Assembly (NCBI GenBank): GCA_037953745.1
Contig: JBAKBP010000196.1
Location: 268,501 to 332,500, forward strand
Reading direction: 5' to 3'
DNA: 64,000 bases
From: Lithodes maja
Taxonomy: Eukaryota > Arthropoda > Malacostraca > Decapoda > Lithodidae
A model generated the notes under the pieces. It made no database searches, was not told where the DNA came from, and saw only the letters and a list, made by a program, of their open reading frames with translations. Shown piece after piece: positions 10,693 through 21,682 of this stretch. The position numbers were made by a program, and so were the translations under genes. Each line of letters begins with the position of its first letter. The stretch's first letter is position 1.

Positions 10693-11532
10693 ATGTTGCA
10701 CTCAATAATGTCATGGACCTCTCCTCCGCCGATGGTAGGGGTAGACACGGATGCGTCAGGAACGATAGGTTGGGGTTTTCAGTCAAACCAAGGGCACCAG
10801 GGTCAAGGGCTTTGGTCCCATTTAGAAATCTCCCACATCAATGTCAAAGAATTACTAGTCCCCTTATATTTCCTTCAGGCTCACGGCTCTACTTTACGGG
10901 GCAAGTCGGTGGCCTTCAGAATGGACAATCTGAATGCAGTTCACTGTATTCAGAAACAAGGGTCAACGAGATCTCGGACGTTGCTAACCGTGTCAGAAGA
11001 GATTTTTATTCTAGCCAACAGGCTGGACATTCATCTTCACGCATCTTATCTCCCAGGCGTAGCAAACGTCTGGGCAGACGCTCTGTCTCGGAGACAGAGC
11101 ACAACAGTAGAATGGGTGCTCAAGCAACCCATTTTCAACCAAATGATTGCAGAGCTTTACCATCCACAAGTTGATCTGTTCGCGTCCGAGGAGACTCACA
11201 AACTCCCACTGTACCTCACCCGCCGGACGATAACGCTGGCAGGGGGGCCAGACGCCCTGGTGACAGACTGGAACATGTGGAGTTCCATCTATCTGTTTCC
11301 GCCGCCAGACGCGTCTCTAATGTGCCATGTAGTAAACAAACTACGAGATTATCGGGGCTTAGTCTCGATAATCGCGCCCCTGTGGCCGGCGCAGTTGTGG
11401 TACCAGCAATTGAAAACGTGGTGCCCGCACCCGGTGCCGCTCCCGGTCGGGTTTTTCCACTTAGACACGATTGGCAACCTAGCAACCTCGCTGACTTTTG
11501 CATTATGGACATTCAGGAGGCCAAGTGGCTAG
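10693..11532 (+). CDS. DIRS RNase H domain and RH-to-recombinase linker (copy B)
   Basis: The 279-residue frame begins with RNase H: MVGVDTDASGTIGWGF (first catalytic Asp), HINVKELLVPLYFL (catalytic Glu region), FRMDNLNAVHCIQKQGS (second Asp) and ANVWADALSR (final Asp). The order and spacing fit the DIRS RNase H, which degrades the RNA strand during reverse transcription. A linker follows with PQVDLFASEETHKLPLYLTR, typical of DIRS pol after RNase H. The 3' end overlaps the recombinase frame (11505 on), a known DIRS arrangement. The frame itself is undamaged, but it is separated from the RT by frame changes near 10395 and 10656. Confidence 0.78.
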   Translation: MLHSIMSWTSPPPMVGVDTDASGTIGWGFQSNQGHQGQGLWSHLEISHINVKELLVPLYFLQAHGSTLRGKSVAFRMDNLNAVHCIQKQGSTRSRTLLTVSEEIFILANRLDIHLHASYLPGVANVWADALSRRQSTTVEWVLKQPIFNQMIAELYHPQVDLFASEETHKLPLYLTRRTITLAGGPDALVTDWNMWSSIYLFPPPDASLMCHVVNKLRDYRGLVSIIAPLWPAQLWYQQLKTWCPHPVPLPVGFFHLDTIGNLATSLTFALWTFRRPSG

Positions 11533-12486
11533 CACCATATGGTAGAGATGTGACCAATAAATTATTGAATCAATATACTCAGTCTACAAAACGACAGTAT
11601 CAATCACATTGGCAAGCCTTTACTTCTTGGATCCTTAGAACAGAACAAACTGTGCCCTCGGTGGCGTTAGTTTTTAATTATTTAAATTATCTATTTGAAC
11701 AGAAACGTTTATCTGTGGTAACGTTAAAAAATCACTTAACAGCGATTAGAATACCATTTTGGGACCTTACCAGTCTCTCCATACCAGTTGCGGAGGAAAC
11801 AGGTTTTATGAGGGCATGTTTTAAACTCCGCCCACCTCCCCGTCAGCTCATGCCTACTTGGTCTCTGGACAAAGCATTGTCATTACTTCACTCCCGTCTG
11901 TACAAAAAAAACTGCAGATTTTACATTACTCTTAAAAAAGGCTGTATTCCTTTTGGCTTTGGCCACCGGGAACAGAGTGTCTGAGCTGGCGGCGATGAGC
12001 AACACACCTAATTACCTCAGGTTTGGTATGCTTAATGAATTTATTCACATTGCACCTTCCCCAGGGTTTGTAGCCAAGAATGAGCACAGTGCATACGTGT
12101 TTTCTGAGTTCACTTTGCCGGCGTTGAAAAGGGGAAAGGTGCACCATAATTTATGTCCAGTGCAGGCTCTAACCAAATATTTGAGGGTAGCTCCTCTAAA
12201 CCCCCAGGGTGCTTTATGGGTAGCAAGTACGGGTAATCGCTTGCTCAAACGTAGATTGGCTTCTCTTTTGGTCGAAGTCATTAAGGAGAGTAATCCCGGC
12301 GTTGTGGGTAGGGCCCACGATTTACGCAAATGGGCAGCCTCTTTGCGTTTACTTAAGAATTTTTCTGTGGAAGATATTACGTCCACTCATTTGTGGGCCT
12401 CTAATCATACGTTTTTGACTCGATACCTGTCAGTAGCTCTAGACAAACCTTCCTTGCCATGTATAGCTTTAAGGCAGAGGGTCTAG
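11505..12486 (+). pseudogene. DIRS tyrosine recombinase (integrase), frameshifted
   Basis: From the ATG at 11505 the protein has a SAM-like core-binding domain (YTQSTKRQYQSHWQAF, then LVFNYLNYLFEQ and TLKNHLTAIR). The catalytic domain follows in the next frame: ALATGNRVSELAAM with the first Arg, GRAHDLRKWAASLR with the His-x2-Arg box, and WASNHTFLTRYLSV with the nucleophilic Tyr. It would join circular cDNA to the genome. The two halves are split by a frameshift near the run of eight A residues at about 11904-11911, so either the copy is broken or the homopolymer is miscounted. The 5' end overlaps the RNase H frame. The stop is at 12484-12486. Confidence 0.82.
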
Positions 12487-12526
12487 GTGGCCCTTAAGTC
12501 ACTTTTTGTTTTAATTTCAAGGAAAA

Positions 12527-12546
12527 GGGGGGGGGGGGGGGGGGGG
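12527..12546 (+). repeat. Poly-G run, 20 bases
   Basis: An uninterrupted G tract lies just after the recombinase stop codon in the DIRS 3' region. Its length is likely unreliable in sequencing. Confidence 0.9.
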
Positions 12547-12828
12547 TGCAGTCAGTGTAACATAGGACACCCTAGACCCCGCCGGAGTATAAGAGCTGTG
12601 ATACTAGTTATGGGTATTGTTGAGATGAAAATGTCTCTGTACTATTCAGTGCAGGAAATTGTGCTAGTACAATGATAGTACAAACAACAGTGTTGTTATA
12701 GTAGTTTAGCTGTGAAAGCAATTTAGTTTAAGCATTGGATATATTTTGCAAGATATTTCCACGAGTATTATGGGGTTATATGTGCACATGTAAACTTATA
12801 AGTTTTTATTTTTCACCACTTATGTTGA

Positions 12829-13671
12829 GTGGGGTGCCTTTTTAACTTACAGATCTGTTCGCAGAGTCTCAAGTACATGCGGATTGGGACCAGCAAGATA
12901 GACAAGGTAGGATACAGTATGTATGAAGCGATGGAGGAAGTTAATGCAGAAAAGGATATAGGAGTAGTGATAGACAATAAGTTAAATTTCTCAGAACATT
13001 TAGCGGAAAAGATAAACAAAGCCAATAGAATTGTAGGGCTGATAAGGAGGACATTTGTGTCACTTGACGAAGAAATCTTCAGGAATCTCTATACAGCGCT
13101 GGTTAGGCCGCACCTGGAATATGCGAACCAGGTGTGGGCTCCATATATGGTAAAGGATATAGAAGCAGTGGAGAAAGTGCAGAGGAGAGCTAGCAAGCTG
13201 GTACCATCGTTGAAGAACGCGGGCTATGAGCAGAGGTTGAGGACACTGGGGCTTCCGACACTGGCATATAGGAGAAAGAGAGGGGATATGATAGAGACTT
13301 TTAAGATAGTGTCAGGAAAGTGCGATGAGGATGTGTGTGAAGGTATCTTTTTGATGCGGGAGGGAACAAGAACGAGAGGACACTCTAAGAAAATTTACAA
13401 AGAAAGAAATAGGCTTGAGAAGGCAAAGAACTCATTTTGTGATAGAGTGGTAAATGAGTGGAACGCACTGCCCCAGTATGTAGTCGATTCCGAATCAATA
13501 AGGGAGTTTGAAAGTAATCTTGATAAAGCATGGGGAAGACAAGATTTGAAGTTTGATTATAAAACAAAAATACAGAATAGTAAAAATGTTGCGTCTGCTA
13601 CCGCCGCCGCCAACACCGTGAACGACCGCAGCAGTGCAAGCACTGGTACTGAGCTGGATACACAGGCCTAG
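12829..13671 (+). pseudogene. Non-LTR retrotransposon RT C-terminal fragment inside DIRS copy B
   Basis: A 280-residue frame is typical of the region downstream of the RT palm in CR1/L2-like and related non-LTR elements: EKDIGVVIDNKLNFSEH, then GLIRRTFVSLDEEIF, LVRPHLEYANQVWAPY, VQRRASKLVPSLK and LGLPTLAYRRKRGDMIE. Homology begins only near 12860, so it is a 5'-truncated insertion. The last 40 residues (Ala/Ser/Thr-rich) are unplaced. It lies between the recombinase gene and the internal complementary region of the DIRS. A simple target duplication was not found. The intact reading frame over 800 bp is unusual for a dead fragment and suggests a relatively recent insertion. Confidence 0.75.
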
Positions 13672-13889
13672 TTTGCCTTTTTCCAGAGGATCTACTGTAA
13701 GAAACTGTAAGAAACTGTAAGTATCAAGCAGGCTTCTTTGAAGCACGCCCCTGCTTGACCCCCTTTTGTATATATGTGCTGTGCCATTGAAATATATTTT
13801 TCAAAGTAAGAATACTACAGTATGTGGTTGTTTGATTATCTGCTTTTCTAGAGTTATGATATGATTACGAATGTCCCCCTCCAGTCTTA

Positions 13890-14005
13890 GAAATCAGGCA
13901 TGTTCGTCAATGATGGAGGGGCCACTAATAAATTATAGGTTTGACTCCTGTAAGGAGATAAAGAAAACCTAATATTTAGTAGTGGCCCCGTAATCATTGA
14001 CGACT
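13890..14005 (+). repeat. DIRS internal complementary region
   Basis: The segment reads GGCATGTTCGTCAATGATGG, GGGGCCACTAATAAAT, ATAGGTTTGACTCCTG, then AAAACCTAATATTTAGTAG and GGCCCC. Its reverse complement equals the right terminus of the element (to AACCTATAAT at 14427) joined directly to the left terminus (TTATTAGTGGCCCC). This is the template that DIRS elements use to circularise their cDNA. Confidence 0.85.
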
Positions 14006-14075
14006 GGGGCCCTCCCGACCATCCCCTTCCCATTCGTTGATGTATTAAGGATTTTGGTTTACTTGATATGTCAGT

Positions 14076-14427
14076 GAAGGAAGAATGACGCCTGAGTCAG
14101 CGTCTGGTCAAAGATCCACACAAGTACATCCACGATATTATGGAAAGCTTATTGAATAGTTATTCTTATTTTCTTTTTGTTTTTATTTTTTACAAAGTTT
14201 TTTCGTAGTGAGAACCCAATTCATAATGACTGAAGCCATGAGTGAGGTCGCGTGCGCTCATGATGAAGGCTCCTCAAATTTTAAATGCTCTGCGCGGTAG
14301 ATTCAAACTACGGCGGATGAGTGTTTGAAGAGGGTGCCTTATGTAATAGGCATGTTCGTCAATGATGGAGGGGCCACTACTAAATATTAGGTTTTCTTTA
14401 TCTCCTTACAGGAGTCAAACCTATAAT
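14076..14427 (+). repeat. Right inverted terminal repeat of DIRS copy B, with extension
   Basis: It is the inverted copy of 4934-5242, followed by about 50 bases (AATATTAGGTTTTC to AACCTATAAT) absent from the left repeat but present in the internal complementary region. Confidence 0.88.
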
Positions 14428-14812
14428 ATGGAAACCGGAGTATGTATTCTCTTTAAAGGTTAGAGTACTCGGAGATACTGTCTGTAGTGAACCGGAGTAA
14501 AATATGAATTTTGACATAATTGCACTCGGAGCTTTAGTAGCACTCGGTGTTTGTGAACCGGAGTTAATAAAAACTGGTGAGGGAACAGGTTCTTAACTCT
14601 GGAGCCCCGGAGATAAGGCTATGACAGTGTACCACCGGAAAAAACTCCGAGTGGAAGATAGGGGTGAGGTGTATGACAAAAGCACCTTGTAGTAAAAGCA
14701 AAATGGTAGGTAAAAATACCCGGAGCCTCATAGATATAAACTAGAGAACTCGGCAGAGTAGGCACAAATAAAAGATATACAAATGAGGCCCCCAACCTCC
14801 GCCTATAATCTG
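14428..14812 (+). repeat. CCGGAG/ACTCGG array, right of DIRS copy B
   Basis: It repeats the words seen at 4640-4933 (AACCGGAGTA, ACTCGGAGATACT, CACTCGGTGTTTGTG, ACCGGAGTTAA, ACCCGGAGCC). Gypsy A was inserted in the same array, since similar words (GACCGGAGATAT, GACCGGAGTGAGG) follow it at 24170-24240. Confidence 0.65.
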
Positions 14813-16617
14813 TGTTACGGCTGGATCGGCAATACATATTCGGGATTCTTGATCGTAGGACAGAAATGGCTTATGTGACAACGACACGCTCGATTCCAGT
14901 CCCAAATACTATATGCTCCAGACAACAAAAGCACCAACGCCCTACAGAGTTATCGTCTATGGTAACGAGGTACCTTAACTCGGCGAAAGTGTACAACAGG
15001 GGTAGGCTATGAGGCTAAACTCCCTCAGACATTTATAGGTTACGTTATTACTAAAGAAATGCAATACTCAAGAAACTACGTTAATATTAAGCCTCTAATA
15101 ATGTAGAATAGAAGCAGGCTAAAGGTATGACAGTGAAATGCTAAATGACAAATGTACACGCCTACTTGAAAGCGCGTGCACTAGAATAACTGTCCCCTAC
15201 TAACATGCACTAGCATGTAGCATACAAGATGTTCATGATCCAGTAGATACCTAATAATACACATGGAAGGAACATAAATAGTAGTCACTTATTGTAATAA
15301 TGAATCTATACTTGGAATAACTAAAAGGTTGCAGGCAACAGTACTGCGCCGGTAGCCTACTACCGCATAGGCTACTTCGCTTCTCTCACTCTGTCTCCCT
15401 CTGAGTCCGTATGCGCCCTACGCAACGGAACTCCGGACACAGCAGCAAAACGACAGTGCAGTTAATTGATACATGAAAGTATTAATAGTGTTGTCTTGTG
15501 TGTGAGTAATGTGTATTGTAAAGTGTTACATACATAAACTTAAAGAGAGCTGCAATGCATAGTAAAATAAAGATATAACCCACTCATCATCCCCATGTGT
15601 TCTAGCTAGCAGGCCAAGTCACAGGAACAACGAGTCCCAGCACCGAAAGCGAGAACCCAGGAAAAGACTGCAGAGAACACAAGGACAGATAAATTACGTT
15701 ACTCTACTATACCGGCACTACGAGCGAGCTGTAGTCTCTGGTACTACACTCGCTCCTGGCTCGGTAGGCAAATCAAGGCTAAGTCCTCGCCCCTCTACAG
15801 ACAACTCCTGGGCATGGTCGGGCTCTTACACATGGCACTAGTCTAGTCACAAATTGGATGATGAGCTGGGCATATAACTCGTGAACATGTAGAACGTTCA
15901 CCAACTATCCTCATCAAGAAGATCGCTGTTCACATTAACCCCTTAAATCTAATACATGTAAATATATGCTTGTCCTAAGAGTAATACGAGAGGTGAGTGC
16001 TGAAACTCCTTTAGGACCTCAAGGGAAGGGTATGCATTTAAATAGAGAGAAGAATGAAATGAGAGTAATGTCGTCAGAGAGAAAGAGTGCAACCGTGAGA
16101 AATTGGGAGAGAGGGCAAGGGATGTTAGAATCTCAAAGGTTCTAGGCAACCTGGTCATAGAGCACACAGCGAGCCTCCAGGCAATGTGCAGTACGACAAC
16201 ATGGGCAGCCCAGGCAGCATAGGCAGGCGGCAATGTACTACCATCCCTGTCGCACCCAGCTATAAGCGCAGGGCTGCCAACCGGTCCATACGTCTGGCAA
16301 CCACCCCCCCGGCAGCGTGGCGCACCGCTACCCTCTCGCTCTGAAGTCCAACTCACTCTCTCTCTCTGAATTCCCATTGTCCTATCTATCAACTTCTCTA
16401 TTGATACTACATATTAAATGGAAGGTCTCGACATGGCTTAAAACAAAACCCACCACTGGTTAGCAAATGACGAGACCTTTGCAGAGATACAAAGAACATA
16501 GTTATACGTTGTCACACTCAATATAAGCAGCCAGCACGGTACAACGCGGTACCGTGGCGGTACAGGGGAGTACCAAGGAGTACAATCAGGTTGCGTTGCC
16601 ACGCACTGGGCGTCACA
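14813..16617 (-). repeat. 3' LTR of gypsy A
   Basis: The LTR is nearly identical to 22329-24134. On the minus strand a TATTTAAAT box candidate (16036-16044) is followed about 30 bases later by a TTTCAGCAC initiator-like word. A 147-codon open frame inside the LTR (15949-16392) has no recognisable domain and is probably not a gene. The 1.8-kb length is long for a gypsy LTR. Confidence 0.92.
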
Positions 16618-16628
16618 GCCCCCCCAAG
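16618..16628 (-). promoter_or_regulatory. Polypurine tract of gypsy A
   Basis: On the minus strand CTTGGGGGGGC lies directly before the 3' LTR, the usual primer for plus-strand DNA synthesis. Confidence 0.7.
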
Positions 16629-16900
16629 ATTTTAGATAATCGACCTTAGAAGCATTATCAAAATCTGACAGGCAACCAACCGACCTGCTACCCTTAGCTG
16701 CCACTAATTGCAAAAGGTGCACAACAACTGAAGTGTGAATTATACATAAAACACAATATCGCATGCATCATGCTACAACAATAAAGACTTACAAAACTAA
16801 AAAAAAAAAATTTCTCGTTTATTTTATTGTTTTATAATCTTTTTGGACGGCGTTATGATAGCCTAATTTTACTCCTGCTCAACCCACACACCGTGCACGA

Positions 16901-17512
16901 CTATCCTGGATCATCAACCCTTGATAGACAATCTGCTATCACGTTCTCACTCCCGGCAATATGCTGAATGTTGAGATTATACTCTTGGAGCATTAGGGAC
17001 CACCTGGTCAACCGCATATTCCGATTGTGAAACTGATTTAGGAATTTCAAGGGATGATGGTCCGTATAAATCGTCACTACCGGGCCGTAGGCTGGAACAT
17101 AAACTTCGAAATGTTTGAGCGACAAGACGATAGCAAGAAGCTCCTTCTCTATAGTCGAGTAATTCCTTTGTGCCGAATTAAACTTGCGAGAAAAGAAGCT
17201 CACTGGGTGTTCCAAGCCCTCGGAATCAGTCTGCAGTAACACTGCCCCGGCACCCACACCGCTGGCATCAGTCGCCAGCTGAAAACTCCTGGAGAAGTCT
17301 GGGGCTCTCAAAATCGGATGTGTACACAGCAGGTGCTTGACTAGGTCGAAAGCCCTCTGACACTCCGCAGCCCAACAGAACTTCACTGACTTCGACAGTA
17401 GATCAGTTAACGGTGCTAAGACAGTAGAGTATCCCCGGATGAAGCGCCTATAATAGCCTATCATACCTAGGAACCGCATGACCTGGCGCTTAGTGGTGGG
17501 CCTGGGAAACAT
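16901..17512 (-). pseudogene. Gypsy A RNase H, end of pol, out of frame
   Basis: The 203-residue frame carries the RT-RNase H connection (KRQVMRFLGMIGYYRRFIRG) and RNase H: FQLATDASGVGAGAVLLQ (first Asp), STIEKELLAIVLSLKHFE (Glu), VTIYTDHHPLKFL (Asp) and NVIADCLSRVD (final Asp). It would follow the RT of the 17490-20846 frame without a break if the nine-G run near 17537-17545 had eight. The Met at its start is therefore not a real initiation site. Confidence 0.85.
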
Positions 17513-20500
17513 ATTGATAGCCTGTATCTTGCTCAGGGGGGGGGCACACCCGGCCTAACCCGACCACGAAGCCAAGATACTGCACAGTAGCCTTTACAAA
17601 CTCGCACTTCCTCAGGTTCACCACCAGCCCAGCATCGTGCAACTTCCCAAACAGGGTCTCTAAGTGCCTTAGGTGATTTTCAAAATTGTCATCATACACT
17701 ATCACGTCATCAAGGTAGACCGTGCAGTTAGGGATTTCGTCACAAATATCGTTCATCAGGTTCTGAAACGTGGCAGGTGCGTTCTTAAGCCCATAAGGCA
17801 TTACGTTAGATTGGTAGGTCTTGCCATCTACCACAAAACCACAAACTTGCTTAGCTCGGTCCGACAGGGGTACTTGCCAGTAGCCTTTTACAAGATCAAT
17901 TTTAGTAAGGTACTTTGCATTCCCTATCTTGTCCACGCTGTCGTCAACTCGAGGCAAAGGGTAAGGGTTGGTAGTGGTCAAGCCATTTAGCCTACGAAAA
18001 TCTATGCAGAACCGCACCTTGCCGTCAGGTTTTGGCTGCAACGTGACGGGTGATGTCCACTTCACATAACCTTCAGTGATCATCCCTCTCTCAACCATGT
18101 ACTTTAACTCCTCCCGTAAAGCTGGCAACTTTACCGGGGGCACACGGTAGGGCACTGACTTGAAGGGCACATTATCACCGACGTCCACGTCGTGCGTTAC
18201 CTGAGTAGTGAGACCTGGGTGTTCGGCGAAAACAGAGGGGTATGACCTGAACAGGCCTAGGACAGCAGCACCCTGGTGCTCAGGCAGGTGACTTACAGCT
18301 TGCCTAGCCTCTTGTTCAGTATTCCCCGCCCACTGTTCCGCGGAAATGACACAGTCCCAGCTATCCTCCTCAGCAGCATGACTGTCCCCACCTCCTTCTC
18401 CACCCTGGCCGCTGCAGGCCAGCACAGGGACAGTGAGAGGCTCTGAGGGGCGTCTCACATACTCTTTCATGAGGTTAACATGACATAACTGATGTTTTCT
18501 TCTACGGTCAGGTGTTGCAACGAGATAATCAAGGTCGGACAGTTTCTTAGCCACCACATACGGCCCAATAAACTTGGCAGAAAGGGGGTGTCCAGGCAAA
18601 GGTAAAAGCAACATTACCTCCTGACCCACCGAAAACTCCCGAAGCTTCACCTTGGCGTCATACTGGTGCTTCATGACCGCCTGTGCATTAACCAAGTTAT
18701 TACCTGCCGCTGCCATGCAACCTATAAGTCTCTCCCGGCTCTCAAGAATATATTTAAGTACAGACCCCGGCTTCTCTTCGCCCTCCCAGATCTCTTTCAC
18801 CATACTTAAAGGTCCTCTCACATTATGGCCAAAGACTAGTTGATTTGGACTGAACCCCAGGCTCTCTCCTGGGACTTCACGTGCAGCGAACAGAACATAC
18901 GGCAGACCCAAATCCCAATCAGTGTCATGTTCTGCACAGTAACAGCGTAGCATACTCTTCAGGGTCGAGTGCCACCGCTCCAAGACTCCCTGACTCTCGG
19001 GATGGTAGGCTGACGACACTACAGAACATATACCGTGCAACTGAAGGGTTTGCTTGAACAATTTGGATGTAAAATTGCTCCCCTGGTCTGACTGCACCTC
19101 ACGTGGAAATCCATAACGGGAACAGAACAATAATAAGTTTTTAACAACTGCCTTTGCCGAGCCGTTTCTCATGGGGTATGCGTCCGGGTATCTCGTAGCC
19201 ACATCCATGATTGTCAACAGGAATTTATTGCCACTACTAGTAGGCGGGAAAGGGCCAACCAAATCTACTACAACTTTGCTGAACGGAGGCCCGGTGACAG
19301 GTATGGGAAACAAAGGTGCCTTCGGGATTGTCTGGTTAGGCTTCCCCGTTGTCTGGCAGGTCGCACACCCAGCCACCCATGCACAGACATCAGCCTTGAC
19401 CCCAGGCCACCAGAAAAACCTGCCCAATGCCGCCAATGTTTTTGTTACCCCCAAATGACCCGCCACCGGCACATCATGCGCCAGACACAATAAGGACTCT
19501 CTATACTTATTTGGAACAACCACCTGGTCTACTACCCTCGCACCGCCCTCCCACTTCGATTTGGGGTCTAGAAATCTGCGGTACAATATCCTGTTGAGCC
19601 TAAAGAAATCTCCCGGCTTCGCATCCCCATCTTCCTCCAACTCTATGGCACCATTGCTATAACGAGCTAGGCTAGCGTCTTGCAGCTGCTGCTCACTAAT
19701 GTCCCTGGGCGTCAATGCATCAAGATGGTTTTGTAATAAGACATTACCCCGGCTAGTAGGCTCTACTGCCTTAGTGGCTCTCGCTACAGCTCTTGCCTCA
19801 CGCGAAGTCTTACCCAACTCTGCCTTGTTACACACCATATCTGGGCCAGAGTCAACTCCCGTGTTTATTATAGGTCCAAGTACCGAATCACCGAGAAGTG
19901 CAGCAGAATCAATGTCCCTTTTCCTGCCCTTAGCAACCTTCTCCTGATCCTTCCTCCACTGTCCCCGAGGTTGAGTGCTAGGCTGTGCAGGAGCCGCAGA
20001 GCGAGATCGGGTTACCACACAGGCCATCTCATCCTGTTGGCACCTCCCAACCCATTCCCGATTCTCACCATCCACGTCGGCCGCCCTCTTGGCAACGACT
20101 AAGGGTGGAGTCCCGGAAGTGGGCACCGCAAAGTCGTTGCCGAGAAGAAGGTCGACGCCCTCAACTGGCAAACGCTCAACGATCCCTACATCCAGCTCCC
20201 TGCACACCTCTCCCACTCTCAACTCCAACCTCACAAGTGGGTATGACCTCGTAGCATTTATACCCTGCACCACAACAACTCTGGCCGCATTTATCGGTTT
20301 CCCTGTGAAGTTCCTCAACAAAGTTTGCGAAGCCCCCGTATCCCTCAGCAAGTCAACCCTCCGTAGTTCACTCCCCCAGCTCACAAACCCGTGTCCCCGA
20401 TGGCTACAGAAAGTGTCCCGGACAGGTGTCGAGCCTTCCGTACGCTTCTTTACCGCGTGTGCCTCAGCTGCTGACAACCTACCCCGGGCAGTTGCTGCAG

Positions 20501-20846
20501 CCTTCAGAGACACACCGATACTGTGAACCAATGACACCGGCTTAGCGGGAGTGTTACTAGGGCACTCACGTGAATAATGGCCTAGCTTCTGACATTTGTA
20601 ACATTTCACATCCCCAATGGGCTTCTTCCCTTGTGCGGGCGAAGAAGGGGCCTGACCTTTAGTAAACGGGAGAGGCTTGTGTTTGTAGGTGTTATTAGGT
20701 GCAATGCTTTTAGTGTGGTTATGTGTGTCATAGGATTTGTTATTATCGAAAACTCTGGTGGGTGGGGTATAGCGCCCCTTCTGCCCTGACTCAGCCCTCT
20801 GAGCGGCACCGCAACCACGAATCAATGATAATCTGAGGTCTGCCAT
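17490..20846 (-). pseudogene. Gypsy A Pol: zinc knuckle, protease, integrase, RT
   Basis: The frame of 1118 residues carries, in order: end of Gag; a CCHC knuckle CYKCQKLGHYSREC near residue 80; an aspartic protease with RDTGASQTLL near residue 170 and GVDLLLGNDF further on; an integrase with HDVPVAGHLGVTK, CATCQ, then VVDLVGP, VQSDQGSNF and ESQGVLERWH (His2Cys2 and D,D,E); a GPYVV motif; and an RT with KIDLVKGYWQVPL, VMPYGLKNAPATFQ and VYLDDVIVYDD. Integrase before RT is the reverse of ordinary gypsy order. It continues at its 5' side from the Gag frame 21005-21682 after a frameshift near 21010 and ends prematurely at the G run near 17540. Homologous to gypsy B throughout. Confidence 0.88.
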
Positions 20847-21004
20847 CTTGGCAGCCTCCTCTACTGTCTTGGGACATTTTTCCTTAATGTTCAGCGTTAG
20901 ATCGGTTCCAGTACATTTGTAAAACTGTTCCAGATAGAAAAGTTGCTTAATTTCCTCAGCCGACTCTGCGTGCTCGGACCGAAACCAGTTATTACATGCA
21001 TCTG

Positions 21005-21682
21005 TTAAGTCCGTGCGTGCTCCATAAAACTGACGTCGCTCTTCTTATTCACGCCACGGAACTTCAATCTATAAGTTTCGGGTTGCAGTTCGTAGGCCCG
21101 GAGCACAGCCTCCTTCACCAGTCCATACACGACACTCTCGTCCAGTGACAGTGCATCGTAGGCTTTCAACCCCTTACCCACTAGACGTGATGAAACTAAT
21201 GCTGCCCATTTAACCTCCGGCCAGTCATACTCACGACACTTCTTTTCGAAACGAGCAAAAAACTCAGTCACTGCTGTCTCATCAAATGCGGGTACTAACT
21301 TAATTAAATGCGAAAGTGAGTCTGTAACCCGGTGCCCACCACCGAGATGACGCCCCGTGGTCTCTACTCTAGACTTCTCGACATCCATTTCAGCCTGGTA
21401 CCTGGTTGCATCCTGATTGGCTTGGATTCTAGCAACCTCTATGCGTTCTATACTAGCCTGTTGTATCTGAGTCTCCTGCAGCTTAATCCGTTCTATACTA
21501 GCCTGTTGTATCTGAGTCTCCTGCAGCTTAATCCGTTCTATACTAGCCTGTTGACTCTCTTGCAACTTAAGCTTAGCTAGTTCTAGCTGAAATAACATCT
21601 CAGGAGACAGGCCTGGGGGGGGGGAGAGCACAAAATGGGGGATCCACACCGAGACGTGTTTACGGGTAAGCCAGCTTGCCAT
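21005..21682 (-). pseudogene. Gypsy A Gag, central segment
   Basis: The frame encodes three tandem copies of a coiled-coil-like repeat (QQASIERIKLQETQI) around residues 38-90, then the conserved Gag core DSLSHLIKLVPAFDETAV, EFFARFEKKCREYDWP, WAALVSSRLVGKGLKAYDAL and AYELQPETYRLKFRG. The same core is present in gypsy B. The frame ends in a stop just after MEHART, where the homologue continues ARDL, so a one-base indel near 21010 separates it from the rest. Its 5' end overlaps the frame 21583-22086 across a ten-G run. Confidence 0.8.

Larger units (their letters stand above)
4934..14427 (+). mobile_element. DIRS-type tyrosine-recombinase retrotransposon, copy B, nearly complete
   Basis: The element has the hallmarks of the DIRS order: inverted terminal repeats (about 300 bp at 4934-5242 and 14076-14427), an internal complementary region at about 13890-14005 matching the two outer ends joined together, and the domain series Gag, RT, RNase H, tyrosine recombinase. 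The right repeat extends about 55 bp beyond the left one, and this extension is represented in the internal complementary region, as in Dictyostelium DIRS-1. No target duplication is visible, as expected for recombinase integration. The copy is inactive: several frameshifts and an RT deletion break the frames, and a foreign non-LTR fragment (12829-13671) sits in its 3' region. Confidence 0.88.

Noticed and set aside
15949..16392. 147-codon frame repeated at 23466-23909
   Set aside because: Both copies lie inside the two LTRs of gypsy A, so the repetition reflects LTR identity, not a duplicated gene. No recognisable domain.
19975..20526. 183-codon plus-strand frame
   Set aside because: Antisense shadow of the gypsy A protease region.
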